Origin: Vicinamibacterales bacterium
GTDB lineage: Bacteria; Acidobacteriota; Vicinamibacteria; Vicinamibacterales; UBA2999
Length of the DNA: 64,000 nucleotides
Direction: 5' to 3'
NCBI GenBank assembly: GCA_041394705.1
Contig: JAWKHS010000013.1
Coordinates: 140,579-204,578, forward strand
Shown in pieces: positions 49,268 through 57,895 of the stretch; position 1 is the stretch's first letter, and the number at the start of each line of letters is the position of its first letter. The position numbers were made by a program, and so were the translations under genes. The notes below the pieces were generated by a model. That model made no database searches and was not told where the DNA came from. It saw nothing but the letters and a program-made list of their open reading frames with translations.

Positions 49268-49717
49268 TCAGAGCACCTTGCGGTATTGCACGAACCCGGT
49301 CCGGGCGGCGATCCGGTCGTAGAGCTGCATGGCGACGGCGTTGGTGTCGTGGGTGAGCCACCAGACCCGCGAGCAGCCGCGGGCGGCGGCCTCCTGGTAG
49401 ACGTGCTCGATCAGGGCGCGCCCCACGCCCCCGCCGCGGTGCCCGGGATCGACGAAGAGATCCTGCAGGTACATGTAGTTGCCGGCGGTCCAGCAGCTGC
49501 GATGCTCGATGTAGTGGACCAGGCCGACCGCGCGCCGGCCGTCGGCGGCGAGGGCCACGTGCATCGGCTCGTCGTCGGACAGCAGGCGCTGCCAGGTGGT
49601 GAGCGTCGTGGCGTGATCGATGTCGGTCTGATAGAACTGCTGATACCCCCGCCAGAGCTGGAGCCAGGCCTCGAAGTCGGCGGGGGTGGCGGGACGGATG
49701 GCGGGAATCGGAGTCAT
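49268..49717 (-). CDS. GNAT-family N-acetyltransferase
   Basis: A 149-residue protein with the GNAT fold: PIPAIRPATPADFEAWLQLW at the start, the core strand YMYLQDLFVDPGHRGGGVGR with the Q/RxxGxG/A acetyl-CoA loop, then ALIEHVYQEAAARGCSRVWW and AMQLYDRIAARTGFVQYRKV. The substrate is unknown; the aromatic first helix (WRGYQQFYQTD) is seen in several small-molecule acetyltransferases. It is divergent from the GTP cyclohydrolase gene. Confidence 0.93.
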   Translation of the reverse strand: MTPIPAIRPATPADFEAWLQLWRGYQQFYQTDIDHATTLTTWQRLLSDDEPMHVALAADGRRAVGLVHYIEHRSCWTAGNYMYLQDLFVDPGHRGGGVGRALIEHVYQEAAARGCSRVWWLTHDTNAVAMQLYDRIAARTGFVQYRKVL

Positions 49718-49867
49718 AGTGAGTATTGTGGAGTTGACCGGGCCGGCCGCCGCGCGTCAGGAACGGCCTCCGCGCCCCCGGGGGCCGGGGGCATCGCGGA
49801 TCAAGCTCAGCAGTACAATACGGGCACGGCGGCATCGCGCACGGCCCGGCGCGGGCCGCCCCACATC

Positions 49868-50509
49868 GTGATTCCTGGACGTCTCGCCTCGCTCTGGGCC
49901 GCCTTCCGCGGCCGGCCTCCCGTCGAACGGGTGGCGCTCGCCTCGCTGCCAACCGAATACGGCGACTTCGCCATCCACGTCTTCGAGAGCCGTCTCGATG
50001 GCGACACGCACGTGGCCCTCGTCTGCGGCGACATCGGCGACGGGCAGGACGTCCTCGCCCGGGTCCACTCCTCCTGCGTCACCGGCGACATCTTCCACTC
50101 GTCGCGGTGTGACTGCGGCCAGCAGCTCGACATGGCCATGCGGCGCGTGGCGGCCGAGGGGCGCGGCGTGGTCCTGTACCTGCACCAGGAGGGGCGAGGG
50201 ATCGGCCTGGCGAACAAGATCCGGGCCTACGCGCTCCAGGACCAGGGGCGCGACACCGTGGAAGCGAACGAGCAGCTCGGCTTCCGGGCCGATCAGCGCG
50301 ACTACGCCTCGGCGGTGGGGATCTTCCAGTGGCTGGGCGTCAAGTCGGTGCGCCTCATGAGCAACAACCCGCGCAAGCTCGAAGGCGTGACCGGCGCCGC
50401 CCTCATCGTGACCGAACGCGTGCCGATCGAAGTCGAGCCGTCCGAGGCGAACCGCCGGTATCTGAAGACGAAGAAGGACAAGCTCGGGCACCGTTTGTCC
50501 TCCGTCTAG
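49868..50509 (+). CDS. ribA: GTP cyclohydrolase II
   Basis: A 213-residue stand-alone RibA domain from GTG 49868. Zinc ligands and the active site are intact: RVHSSCVTGDIFHSSRCDCG and LYLHQEGRGIGLANKIRAYA, then VEANEQLGFRADQRDY and LMSNNPRKLEGV. The enzyme opens the GTP imidazole ring to give a formamido- or diamino-pyrimidine. It is not fused to RibB and no other rib gene is adjacent. Neighbours suggest it feeds a special pterin-like pathway rather than riboflavin, although a housekeeping role cannot be ruled out. Confidence 0.93.
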   Translation: MIPGRLASLWAAFRGRPPVERVALASLPTEYGDFAIHVFESRLDGDTHVALVCGDIGDGQDVLARVHSSCVTGDIFHSSRCDCGQQLDMAMRRVAAEGRGVVLYLHQEGRGIGLANKIRAYALQDQGRDTVEANEQLGFRADQRDYASAVGIFQWLGVKSVRLMSNNPRKLEGVTGAALIVTERVPIEVEPSEANRRYLKTKKDKLGHRLSSV

Positions 50510-50803
50510 CGTCGATCGCGCACGAGCGCGCCCAGTCGCCCCGGCGCCCGGCGCCGTGTAGGAATACCAGACAGGCCGCGCCCTTTTCGACATCGCGTTC
50601 CACGGCATCACCCGGCGCGCGCGTTCTGAAACACGCCGGACCCGCGTGGCAAGCCGCTTGCTCCATCCGGCGCGGTCCTTCGCGCTCCCGCCATTGGACC
50701 TGCCCCCGACGCGTCGCCGATCCGTCGACCCCGGCCGCACACCACACGCGGCCGTCCCGGCGGAGCCGCGCGCGCGTGCCGGGGACGGTGCGGAGGTGGT
50801 GCC

Positions 50804-51268
50804 ATGACGAAGAGCGCGCTGCTGCTGTCGTGGGGGATGCTGGGAAGTGCCGTCTTCCTCGGGTGGACCCTCCAGGCCGGCACCGCCACGTCGTTCGGCC
50901 GGCCGCCGCAGGATCCGGGCGTGCGCGGACGCGCCGCAGATCCCGTCGACTCGCGCTCCGGGCCGTCACGCACGCGACCGGGCGGTCCGGCGTCGATCGC
51001 CAGCGGCCGGGCCCTGTTCACGGACGTGGGATGCGCGCGGTGCCACGCGTCCTCCGCGGCGGAAGGCGCCACCGCGCTCCAGGCGCCGCCGCTCCGGGGC
51101 CTCGGGCAGCGCACCTTCTTTCTGCACGACGGACGGAGGACCGATCTGGTGGACGTGATTCGATCGCACGCCAACCGGGGCCCGGACGCCAGCGGCGTCG
51201 TGGCCCGCTACGGCAGGCTGGCGGACGCGCAGAAGCAGGACCTGCTCAACTTCCTGCGCTCGTTGTAG
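50804..51268 (+). CDS. Exported monohaem cytochrome c-like protein
   Basis: A 154-residue protein with a signal segment (LLLSWGMLGSAVFLGWTLQ), a long Arg/Pro-rich linker and a cytochrome c domain: GRALFTDVGCARCHASSAAE, PPLRGLGQRTFFLHDGRRTD and a C-terminal YGRLADAQKQDLLNFLRSL. The GLGQRTFFLHDG and LLNFLRSL segments match the di-haem oxidase/MauG-end type of cytochrome c. A distal Met ligand is not obvious. It is probably a periplasmic electron carrier. Confidence 0.85.
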   Translation: MTKSALLLSWGMLGSAVFLGWTLQAGTATSFGRPPQDPGVRGRAADPVDSRSGPSRTRPGGPASIASGRALFTDVGCARCHASSAAEGATALQAPPLRGLGQRTFFLHDGRRTDLVDVIRSHANRGPDASGVVARYGRLADAQKQDLLNFLRSL

Positions 51269-51296
51269 GCCGCGCCGCGACCTCTGATCCGGCCAG

Positions 51297-51848
51297 CTAG
51301 CCGCGTGCCCCTGGCCGCTGGCTCCGAGCCCGGCGGGCGAGCCACGCCACGTCCACCCAGAACGACCACGCCAGGAGCGCGAGCGCGCCCGCCGACAGCG
51401 GCGCGCTCAGCGGAGGCGACACGATCGGCGCGAGCGCCACGACGAGCGCCACCACCTGCACGACGCACACGGCCTGCCGGCGTCGGCTGGGAGGCAGGTC
51501 GCCGTCCAGCCAGGGCCAGATCCAGCCGCCCGCTACGAACAGGTAGCGAAGCGCCCCGGAGAGGATCACCCACGGCCCCGCCTTTCCGAGGCGCCACACG
51601 AGCACGGCCAGCGTCGCGATGAGGAACGCGTCGGTTTCCATGTCGAAGCGGGCGCCGGCCCGGCTGGTCCCGCCCGTCCGCCTGGCCACCGGTCCGTCCA
51701 CGGCATCGAGCACGGCGGCCACGGCCCCGATCGTCACGAGCGTCCACGGGGACGTGGCCGGCACGGCCCACAGCGCGACCGCCAGGGCGAGCCGGACCCC
51801 GGTGATGGCATTGGCGATCTGGCTCGTCGGACGCGGGGCCGATGTCAT
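51297..51848 (-). CDS. CDP-alcohol phosphatidyltransferase family
   Basis: A 183-residue integral membrane protein with about five helices. The CDP-alcohol signature DG-x2-AR-x8/9-G-x3-D-x3-D is present at about residues 50-71 (AVDGPVARRTGG, then ARFDMETDAF). It would transfer a phosphoalcohol or similar group from a CDP-activated lipid or alcohol. It is divergent from the dehydrogenase gene and belongs to the same conserved neighbourhood. The substrate is not the usual glycerophosphate or inositol by any feature that I can see. Confidence 0.88.
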   Translation of the reverse strand: MTSAPRPTSQIANAITGVRLALAVALWAVPATSPWTLVTIGAVAAVLDAVDGPVARRTGGTSRAGARFDMETDAFLIATLAVLVWRLGKAGPWVILSGALRYLFVAGGWIWPWLDGDLPPSRRRQAVCVVQVVALVVALAPIVSPPLSAPLSAGALALLAWSFWVDVAWLARRARSQRPGARG

Positions 51849-51880
51849 GGGTGTGGGGCCAGGGCGCTATGCTGTGGTCC

Positions 51881-52876
51881 ATGAACGGCACCGCTCGGGC
51901 GTTTTGGACCGTGGCTCCGGGCCGCGGAGAGTTGCGCAGCGAGACGCTGCCGGATCCCGGCCCTGACGACGTGGTCGTCGACGCGCTCTTCAGCGGCATC
52001 AGCCGCGGCACCGAGGCCACCGTGTTCCATGGGCGCGTCCCGCCGGAAGAATACCAGCGGATGCGGGCGCCCTTTCAGGCCGGCGAGTTCCCGGGACCGG
52101 TCAAGTACGGGTACTCCAACGTCGGCCGCGTGGCCGAGGGCCCCGAGGCGGTGCGCGGGAAGACCGTCTTCTCTCTCTACCCGCACCAGTCGCGCTACGT
52201 CGTGCCCGCGACGGCCGTCCACGTCGTGCCCGACGGGATCCCGCCCGAACGCGCGGTGCTGGCGGCCAACATGGAAACCGCCCTCAACGGCACGTGGGAC
52301 GCCGGCGTCGCGCCCGGCGATCGCGTCACCGTCGTCGGGGCCGGCACGATCGGGTGCCTGGTGGCGTGGCTCTGCCGCCGCATCCCGGGGTGCGACGTGG
52401 AACTGGTGGACGTGGCCGAACCGCGGGCCGCGACGGCGCAGGCGCTGGGCGTGGCCTACGCGGCGGCCGAACGGGCCGCGCACGATCGCGACATCGTCAT
52501 CCACGCCAGCGGCGCCCCCGGCGGCCTCGACACCGCGTTCTCGCTCGCCGGCTTCGAGGCCCGGGTCGTGGAGCTGAGCTGGTACGGCGACCGGCCGGTC
52601 CAGACGTCGCTCGGCAAGGCGTTCCACGCGCGTCGGCTCACGCTGGTGTCGTCGCAGGTCGGCCACCTGCCGGCGCACAGGCGCTCGCGGTGGACCAACG
52701 CCCGCCGCCTGGCCAAGGCCCTGTCGCTCCTGACCGACCCTGGCCTCGACGTCATGATCACGGGCGAGTCGCCCTTCGAGGACCTGCCGCAGACGATGAG
52801 CACGGTGGCCGGCGACGCCGGCGCCACGCTCTGCCACCGCGTGCGCTATCCTGCCGCCGGCGCGGCGCAGGGGTGA
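51881..52876 (+). CDS. MDR-family (zinc-type alcohol dehydrogenase-like) oxidoreductase
   Basis: A 331-residue protein from ATG 51881. N-terminal GroES-like domain (FSGISRGTEATVFHGRVPPE, then GPVKYGYSNVGRV) and Rossmann domain with VTVVGAGTIGCLVAWLCRRI and a following acidic residue (VELVDVAEPRA). The structural-zinc cysteine cluster of classical ADH is absent. The SGISRGTE motif is typical of the subgroup found beside PTPS genes. It should oxidise or reduce a sugar or side-chain alcohol. It is 31 nt upstream of the PTPS gene. Confidence 0.9.
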   Translation: MNGTARAFWTVAPGRGELRSETLPDPGPDDVVVDALFSGISRGTEATVFHGRVPPEEYQRMRAPFQAGEFPGPVKYGYSNVGRVAEGPEAVRGKTVFSLYPHQSRYVVPATAVHVVPDGIPPERAVLAANMETALNGTWDAGVAPGDRVTVVGAGTIGCLVAWLCRRIPGCDVELVDVAEPRAATAQALGVAYAAAERAAHDRDIVIHASGAPGGLDTAFSLAGFEARVVELSWYGDRPVQTSLGKAFHARRLTLVSSQVGHLPAHRRSRWTNARRLAKALSLLTDPGLDVMITGESPFEDLPQTMSTVAGDAGATLCHRVRYPAAGAAQG

Positions 52877-52907
52877 CCGCGATCCGCCCGCGCGAGAGCC
52901 ACACCGT

Positions 52908-53315
52908 ATGTACAGCGTGTCCGTCCGCGATCACTTTATGATCGCCCACAGTTTCCGCGGCGCCGTGTTCGGACCGGCGCAGGCGCTGCACGGCGCCACC
53001 TACGTCGTGGACGTCGAGTTCCGGCGTCCCGAGCTCGATGCCGACGGCATCGTCGTGGACATCGGCCGCGCCATCGACGTGCTGAAGTCGACGCTGGCGG
53101 CCTTCAACTTCAAGAACCTCGACGAGGTGCCCGAGTTCGCGGGCCGGAACACGACGACCGAGTTCCTGGCGCGCGCGATCTTCGACCGGATCGCGGCGGC
53201 GGTCCGCTCGGGGGCACTCGGCGAGGGCGCCGACGGCATCGAGAGCGTGCGCGTCACCCTGTCGGAATCCCACGTCGCCCGCGGGGGCTACGAGGGCCGG
53301 CTCGGTGGCCACTAG
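52908..53315 (+). CDS. 6-pyruvoyl-tetrahydropterin synthase / QueD family
   Basis: A 135-residue protein with the family fold and metal site: FMIAHSFRG supplies the first His, LHGATYVVDVEF the next, and the C-terminal half has FNFKNLDEVPEF, NTTTEFLARAIF and VRVTLSES. The usual HxH pair is reduced to HGATYV, as in other members of this subgroup. PTPS/QueD enzymes convert dihydroneopterin triphosphate or similar pterins. No queC, queE or folE is nearby, so neither queuosine nor biopterin synthesis is indicated. Confidence 0.9.
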   Translation: MYSVSVRDHFMIAHSFRGAVFGPAQALHGATYVVDVEFRRPELDADGIVVDIGRAIDVLKSTLAAFNFKNLDEVPEFAGRNTTTEFLARAIFDRIAAAVRSGALGEGADGIESVRVTLSESHVARGGYEGRLGGH

Positions 53316-53325
53316 CGTCAGGCCC

Positions 53326-54459
53326 ATGGTCGCCGGGGAGGACTGGAGGCCCGGCACCACCGCATCCAGGCCAGGGTCCGTGGTCCTGCTCGTGCCCGGC
53401 GATCTGGCGACGCGCACCGGAGGCTACGGCTACGACCGGGAGATCGTCCGGGGCCTGATGGAGCTGGGATGGCGCGTCGACGTCGTGTCCCTCGCCCCCG
53501 GCTTCCCGTGTCCCGACGACGCCGCCCGATCCGACGCCGTGCGCGCGCTGGCCGCACTGCCCGACGACGCAATCGTCCTGGCCGACGGCCTGGCGTTCGG
53601 TGCGCTGGCCGGGGAGGCGGAGCACGAGGCCGCGCGCTTGCGCTTCATCGCGCTGGTCCACCACCCGCTGGCGCTCGAACACGGCCTTGACGACGCCGCC
53701 AGGCGGGCGCTGATGGCGAGCGAGACTCGCGCGCTCGCGGCGGCGCGCGGCGTCGTCGTCACGAGCGCGGCGACGGTGGCGTCGCTGGAACCGTACGGGG
53801 TGCCGGCGGAGCGGATCGCCGTCGTGCGACCCGGCACCGCGCACGCGCCGCTGGCACGCGGCACCCGCGGGACGTCGCCCGCGTTCGCCGAGGCGCCCGT
53901 CGAGATCCTGGTGGTGGCCACGCTCACGCCCAGGAAGGGCCACGACGTCCTCGCCGAGGCGCTCGCGCGCCTGTCCCATGACTCCTGGCGGCTCACGTGC
54001 GCCGGGAGCACGACGATGAGCCCCGCCACGACAGCGGCCTTCACGGCGTCGCTGGACCGGCACGGCCTCGCCGATCGGGTCACGCTGGCCGGCGATCTCG
54101 ACGAGCTCGCGCTCGGCGCCGCCTACGACCGGGCCGACGTCTTCGTGCTCCCCACCCGCCACGAGGGCTACGGCATGGCCGTGGCCGAGGCGGTGGCGCG
54201 GGGGCTGCCCGTCGTCAGTACGCCCACCGGCGCGATTCCCGACCTGGTGGACGCGACGAGCGGCGCGCTCGTCCCCGGTGACGATCCCGCCGCCCTGGCC
54301 GCGGCGCTCGATCGCCTCGTGACGGACGACGAGTGGCGCGCGCGGCTGGCGGCCGGCGCGCGGGCCAGGCGCGACGCGCTGCCCCGGTGGCCGGATGCCG
54401 CGCGGGAGATGGCCGCGGCGCTCACGCGGTTCGGCGCGCATGGAGTCGTTCAGCGCTGA
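53326..54459 (+). CDS. Glycosyltransferase family 4
   Basis: A 377-residue GT-B enzyme; I took the ATG at 53326, but a GTG at 53305 overlapping the previous gene is possible. N-terminal Rossmann half: LLVPGDLATRTGGYGYDREI. C-terminal donor half: EILVVATLTPRKGHDVLAEA, then ADVFVLPTRHEGYGMAVAEA and VARGLPVVSTPTGAIPDLV with the E-x7-E motif. It transfers a nucleotide-activated sugar. It overlaps the methyltransferase gene by 20 nt, so both are one unit. Confidence 0.93.
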   Translation: MVAGEDWRPGTTASRPGSVVLLVPGDLATRTGGYGYDREIVRGLMELGWRVDVVSLAPGFPCPDDAARSDAVRALAALPDDAIVLADGLAFGALAGEAEHEAARLRFIALVHHPLALEHGLDDAARRALMASETRALAAARGVVVTSAATVASLEPYGVPAERIAVVRPGTAHAPLARGTRGTSPAFAEAPVEILVVATLTPRKGHDVLAEALARLSHDSWRLTCAGSTTMSPATTAAFTASLDRHGLADRVTLAGDLDELALGAAYDRADVFVLPTRHEGYGMAVAEAVARGLPVVSTPTGAIPDLVDATSGALVPGDDPAALAAALDRLVTDDEWRARLAAGARARRDALPRWPDAAREMAAALTRFGAHGVVQR

Positions 54460-55246
54460 GTGGCTCGCCCTGCGCGAGCCGGTCGATCACGTCTCTCGCG
54501 CCGACGCGCTCGTCAGCTGGATCGGTGCGCGGCTCGGCCCGTCGCATCGGCCGGGCGCGCTGGATCTCGCCTGCGGCACCGGCTCGAACGTCCGCCATCT
54601 CGCGCCGAGGCTGCCGGCCGTCCGGCAGTGGACGCTGGTGGACCACGACGCCGTGCTGCTCGATCTCGCCAGGCACCTGGCGCTGGCGGACGAGAACGAC
54701 GCGCGGGATCGCCTCGGGTGCGCGCGTCTGGATCTGCGCGACCTCGACGCGCTCCCCATCGCCGGCCACGCGCTCGTCACCGGCTCGGCCCTGCTCGACC
54801 TCGTGTCGGCGGCCTGGCTCGACGGTCTCGTCCACCGCTGCCGCGCGGCGGGAGCCGCGGTCCTGTTCGCGCTCTCCTACGACGGCCGGATCGAGTGCCG
54901 GCCCGCCGACGCCTGGGACGCGCGGATTCGCGAACTCGTGAACGAGCACCAGGTCACCGACAAGGGCTTCGGCCCGGCGCTCGGGCCCGCGGCGGCCGCG
55001 ACCGCCGCACGGGACCTGGCCCGCGCCGGGTACGACGTGGAGACGGCCGCGAGCGACTGGGTCCTCGACGCCCGGCAGGCGCCTCTCGTGCGTCTGCTCT
55101 TCGACGGCTGGGCCGGCGCCGCCAGGGCCATCAGCCCCGCCGACGCGGACGCGGTGGCGGACTGGCGTCTTCGGGCGGATCGACGTCTCGACGCCGGACT
55201 GAAGGTGCGCGTCGGTCACACCGACGTCGCGGCTGCGCTTCGCTAG
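54440..55246 (+). CDS. Class I SAM-dependent methyltransferase
   Basis: A 268-residue protein from ATG 54440. SAM-binding motif I: ALDLACGTGSNVRHLAPRLP; then WTLVDHDAVLLDLARHLALA with the acidic ribose-binding residue and LVTGSALLDLVSAAWL. The C-terminal part (VLDARQAPLVRLLFDGWAGA) is family specific. It is the last gene of the dehydrogenase-PTPS-GT4-methyltransferase run. The acceptor is unknown, presumably the glycosylated pterin-like product. Confidence 0.9.
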   Translation: MESFSAEWLALREPVDHVSRADALVSWIGARLGPSHRPGALDLACGTGSNVRHLAPRLPAVRQWTLVDHDAVLLDLARHLALADENDARDRLGCARLDLRDLDALPIAGHALVTGSALLDLVSAAWLDGLVHRCRAAGAAVLFALSYDGRIECRPADAWDARIRELVNEHQVTDKGFGPALGPAAAATAARDLARAGYDVETAASDWVLDARQAPLVRLLFDGWAGAARAISPADADAVADWRLRADRRLDAGLKVRVGHTDVAAALR

Positions 55247-55417
55247 TCGCGTCGCGCCCTCCCGCGACGGGCGTGAGGCGGTGAGCCGTCAGTTGGCGCA
55301 CTTGCATCCGGGGGAGCCGTGTCCAGGCCGCCGGCCGGTTGGCGCGATCCCTTTCGAAACGGCGGCCCATCGGCCGCTCGCGCGCGCACGGCGCGACTGG
55401 AAAGGTGAAGCCCGGCC

Positions 55418-57070
55418 ATGGACAAGACTTCCTGCATCGCCCTCGAGCCGCTGTCCAAACTCGATGAGAACGGCGCGGCGTCGATCCTGAACTACAACCT
55501 GCCGCAGTCCACGGCGTACGACGTGGTCTCCTACATCCGGCTCGACATCCCCGAGGCGCTCTTCAAGGACGCCGAGCGCAAGGCGCCGGCCCAGCACTAC
55601 TGGAAGCGCTTCGACAAGGAGAAGGACTCCCTGACGCCGCAGCGCATCGGGACGGTGTTGAAGGCGCAGGCGTACACCGGCGTCGACGAGATCATGCACG
55701 CCGGCCTCAACTTCACCGCCGACGAGGTCGCGACGTCCACGGGCGTGAAGTTCAAGGCCGCGAACCTCACGGTGTCCACGCGGTCGGCCAGCTTCGCCAC
55801 CGAGTACACGGCCAACAAGATCGCCGAGGGCTACCGCCCCCAGATCGTCCGCCGCGCGTCGGGCAAGCAGGGCCTGGTGTTCCACAGGCGCCCGAAGCGG
55901 GCGCGGCCCGCGATCTACATGGTGATGCGGATGAAGATGGCGAGCCACCTCGGCGACTACGGCGCCGGCGTGACGCTCAGCACCTTCAGCCTGCTGCCGG
56001 GCGAGAAGACCACGATCCAGATCCGCGACTACCGTCACGACGAGTCCACGAAGACCACCAGCCAGTCCGTGCTCGACAGCTACAGCGAGAGCGCGATGGA
56101 GGACCTGCAGACCACGGTCGAGATGTCCACCGAGTTCAGCTCGGAAGCCAGCGAGACGGACACGGACACGATGGCCGCCCACGCCGGCGGCGAGGTGGGC
56201 GTCAACCTGGGCATCGTGAAGATCGGCGGCGACGCGGGCGCCGAGGCGTCGTCCGTGAACACGACCACCGAGGCGGTCAGCCAGCAGGTGAACACGCTGA
56301 ACAACGCCGTGGACCACCACGTGCAGACGGCCGATACCCAGCGTCAGGTCGAGGTGAAGACCGACGTCACGGAAACCACGGTCGTCGACAACGAGACGAC
56401 GACCACGCGCGAGCTGGAGAACATCAACAGGAGCCGGGTGCTGAACTTCGTGTTCCGCCAGCTGCTGCAGGAGTACTACACGATCACGTACCTCGACAAC
56501 GTGACGTTCGTGTACGCGAACGGGTACGACACGACGCGCCGCACGGGCTCGCTCTCGTCGCTGGACAACCTGCTGCGGACGGTCCTCGCCGACGACACGG
56601 CGGTGGCGCAGGTGCGCAACGACATCTACGTGCACCTCTGCAACATCCCCGATTACACGGGCACGCGGACCAGCTTCATCGAGCAGGTGAGCGAGAAGCA
56701 CGGTAACTGCATCGAACCCAAGGCCGGTGACAAGCCCGTGACCTACGTCCGGAAGCGCCTGGGCCTGAAGCAGCAGTACAAGGAGCGCACGGTGAACGGG
56801 ATCATCCTCAACGTCACGCACCGGATCCTGCGGACGCCCTCGGTCATCGTCGACGCGCTGCCGGGCCAGGGCGCGGCCCTCGACTGCTACAACCAGGAGC
56901 TGCAGGACGCGGCCGTCGTCTCCGCGCAGCTGGCGAACCGGAAGATCGAACACGCCCTGGCCATCCTCGACGGGATCACCGATCCTGCGGAGAAGGCCCG
57001 GCTGTACAACCACGTGTTCGGCACGTGCTGCCCGACGCCGCAGGACGCGGGCACGCCGGGGACGGAGTAA
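55418..57070 (+). CDS. Unrecognised 550-residue protein
   Basis: Begins MDKTSCIALEPLSKLDENGA with AAAGGTGAAG upstream. No signal peptide or TM helix. Domains by eye: an N-terminal part to about 190 ending in MRMKMASHLGDYGAGVTLS; LLPGEKTTIQIRDYRHDES; then a long Thr/Ser/Glu-rich, probably helical or repetitive segment (about 205-340, with MSTEFSSEASETDTDTMAAH, then AGGEVGVNLGIVKIGGDAGA); LENINRSRVLNFVFRQLLQE; and a C-terminal domain. The amphipathic Gly/Val stretch could line a pore or form an assembly interface, but that is a guess. It is adjacent to a papain-like gene 4 nt downstream, so the two are likely a unit. Codon use is like the chromosome. Confidence 0.88.
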   Translation: MDKTSCIALEPLSKLDENGAASILNYNLPQSTAYDVVSYIRLDIPEALFKDAERKAPAQHYWKRFDKEKDSLTPQRIGTVLKAQAYTGVDEIMHAGLNFTADEVATSTGVKFKAANLTVSTRSASFATEYTANKIAEGYRPQIVRRASGKQGLVFHRRPKRARPAIYMVMRMKMASHLGDYGAGVTLSTFSLLPGEKTTIQIRDYRHDESTKTTSQSVLDSYSESAMEDLQTTVEMSTEFSSEASETDTDTMAAHAGGEVGVNLGIVKIGGDAGAEASSVNTTTEAVSQQVNTLNNAVDHHVQTADTQRQVEVKTDVTETTVVDNETTTTRELENINRSRVLNFVFRQLLQEYYTITYLDNVTFVYANGYDTTRRTGSLSSLDNLLRTVLADDTAVAQVRNDIYVHLCNIPDYTGTRTSFIEQVSEKHGNCIEPKAGDKPVTYVRKRLGLKQQYKERTVNGIILNVTHRILRTPSVIVDALPGQGAALDCYNQELQDAAVVSAQLANRKIEHALAILDGITDPAEKARLYNHVFGTCCPTPQDAGTPGTE

Positions 57071-57074
57071 CGCC

Positions 57075-57875
57075 GTGCCGGACGATCCCGTCACGGCGAA
57101 TCCGTGGGAGGGCAACCGCTGGCAGCGGGACACGGGCCGCGAAACGGCCGTGGACGCCGAGCGCGCGGGCGGCGTCTACGGCTGGGCGGCCGCCGCCGGC
57201 GCCCTCCAGGACGCGGCCCCGGTCGGCGGGACGGAGGACGCGACGTCCACGCAGTCGCCGGGCGATGCCTATTCCGGCCTGATCGCCGACTGGCCCAGGG
57301 TGCCGCCGCTCGTCGCGCGTCACGTCGGCGGCGCCGACTTCAACGAGGTGTACGACTACTGGTACGAGCATTGGCGCAATCCACGGCGCGAGAACGACAA
57401 GCTGTGGTGCTTCGACTGGGCGCAGTACCAGCTCCACGTCGCGAAGTTCCGGGGCACCGGCGATGGCCGCGACCCGTCCACGTACTTTCAGCTGTTCGTG
57501 GAGAGCGACGGCGGCGAGGGGCCCATCCTCACGACCGACGTCGCGCGGACCGTCGAGGCCGTGCAGTACCTGAAGAACCGGCTGCAGCACGGGGTTCCCG
57601 TGCTCATCGGGATCCGTCTGGCGAACTACCCGCGCGACTTCAACCCCGACAAGACGACGAACCATTACGTCGTGGTCGTTGGCATGGACGTCGACGCGAA
57701 GGGTCCGTACGGCGCGACCTGCTACTTCTCGTACTACGACTACCTGTACAAGAGCACGCTGCGCTTCTACCTGTACAGCGTGCCGACGCTGGCGCTGTAC
57801 TCGACGGTGGACGACACGAAACGGGCGGTCGTGCAGCGCCGGGTCTCGCAGGTCCGCTACACGGTGGCGGAGTAG
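57075..57875 (+). CDS. Papain-like (C39/transglutaminase-like) Cys protein candidate
   Basis: A 266-residue protein from GTG 57075, 4 nt after the previous stop. After an acidic, disordered N-terminus come DFNEVYDYWYEHWRNPRREN and DKLWCFDWAQYQLHVAKF with C112. Then LKNRLQHGVPVLIGIRLANY and NHYVVVVGMDVDAKGPYGA with H197, and FSYYDYLYKSTLRF with possible third residue D223. The order Cys, then GxPVxIG strand, then NHYVVVVG is that of papain-like and C39 peptidases. Whether it is a peptidase or a transferase is open. It has no signal peptide. Confidence 0.72.
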   Translation: MPDDPVTANPWEGNRWQRDTGRETAVDAERAGGVYGWAAAAGALQDAAPVGGTEDATSTQSPGDAYSGLIADWPRVPPLVARHVGGADFNEVYDYWYEHWRNPRRENDKLWCFDWAQYQLHVAKFRGTGDGRDPSTYFQLFVESDGGEGPILTTDVARTVEAVQYLKNRLQHGVPVLIGIRLANYPRDFNPDKTTNHYVVVVGMDVDAKGPYGATCYFSYYDYLYKSTLRFYLYSVPTLALYSTVDDTKRAVVQRRVSQVRYTVAE

Positions 57876-57895
57876 CCCCGGCCGCGCGCGCCGGG

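Noticed and set aside
52908..53315. Assignment as QueD of queuosine biosynthesis
   Set aside because: No queC, queE or folE nearby, and the gene lies with glycosyl- and methyltransferase genes, so only the family level is claimed.
55289..57133. Antisense frame of 614 codons opposite the unknown 550-residue gene
   Set aside because: Val/His/Arg/Gly-rich shadow of a GC-rich gene; no ribosome-binding site.
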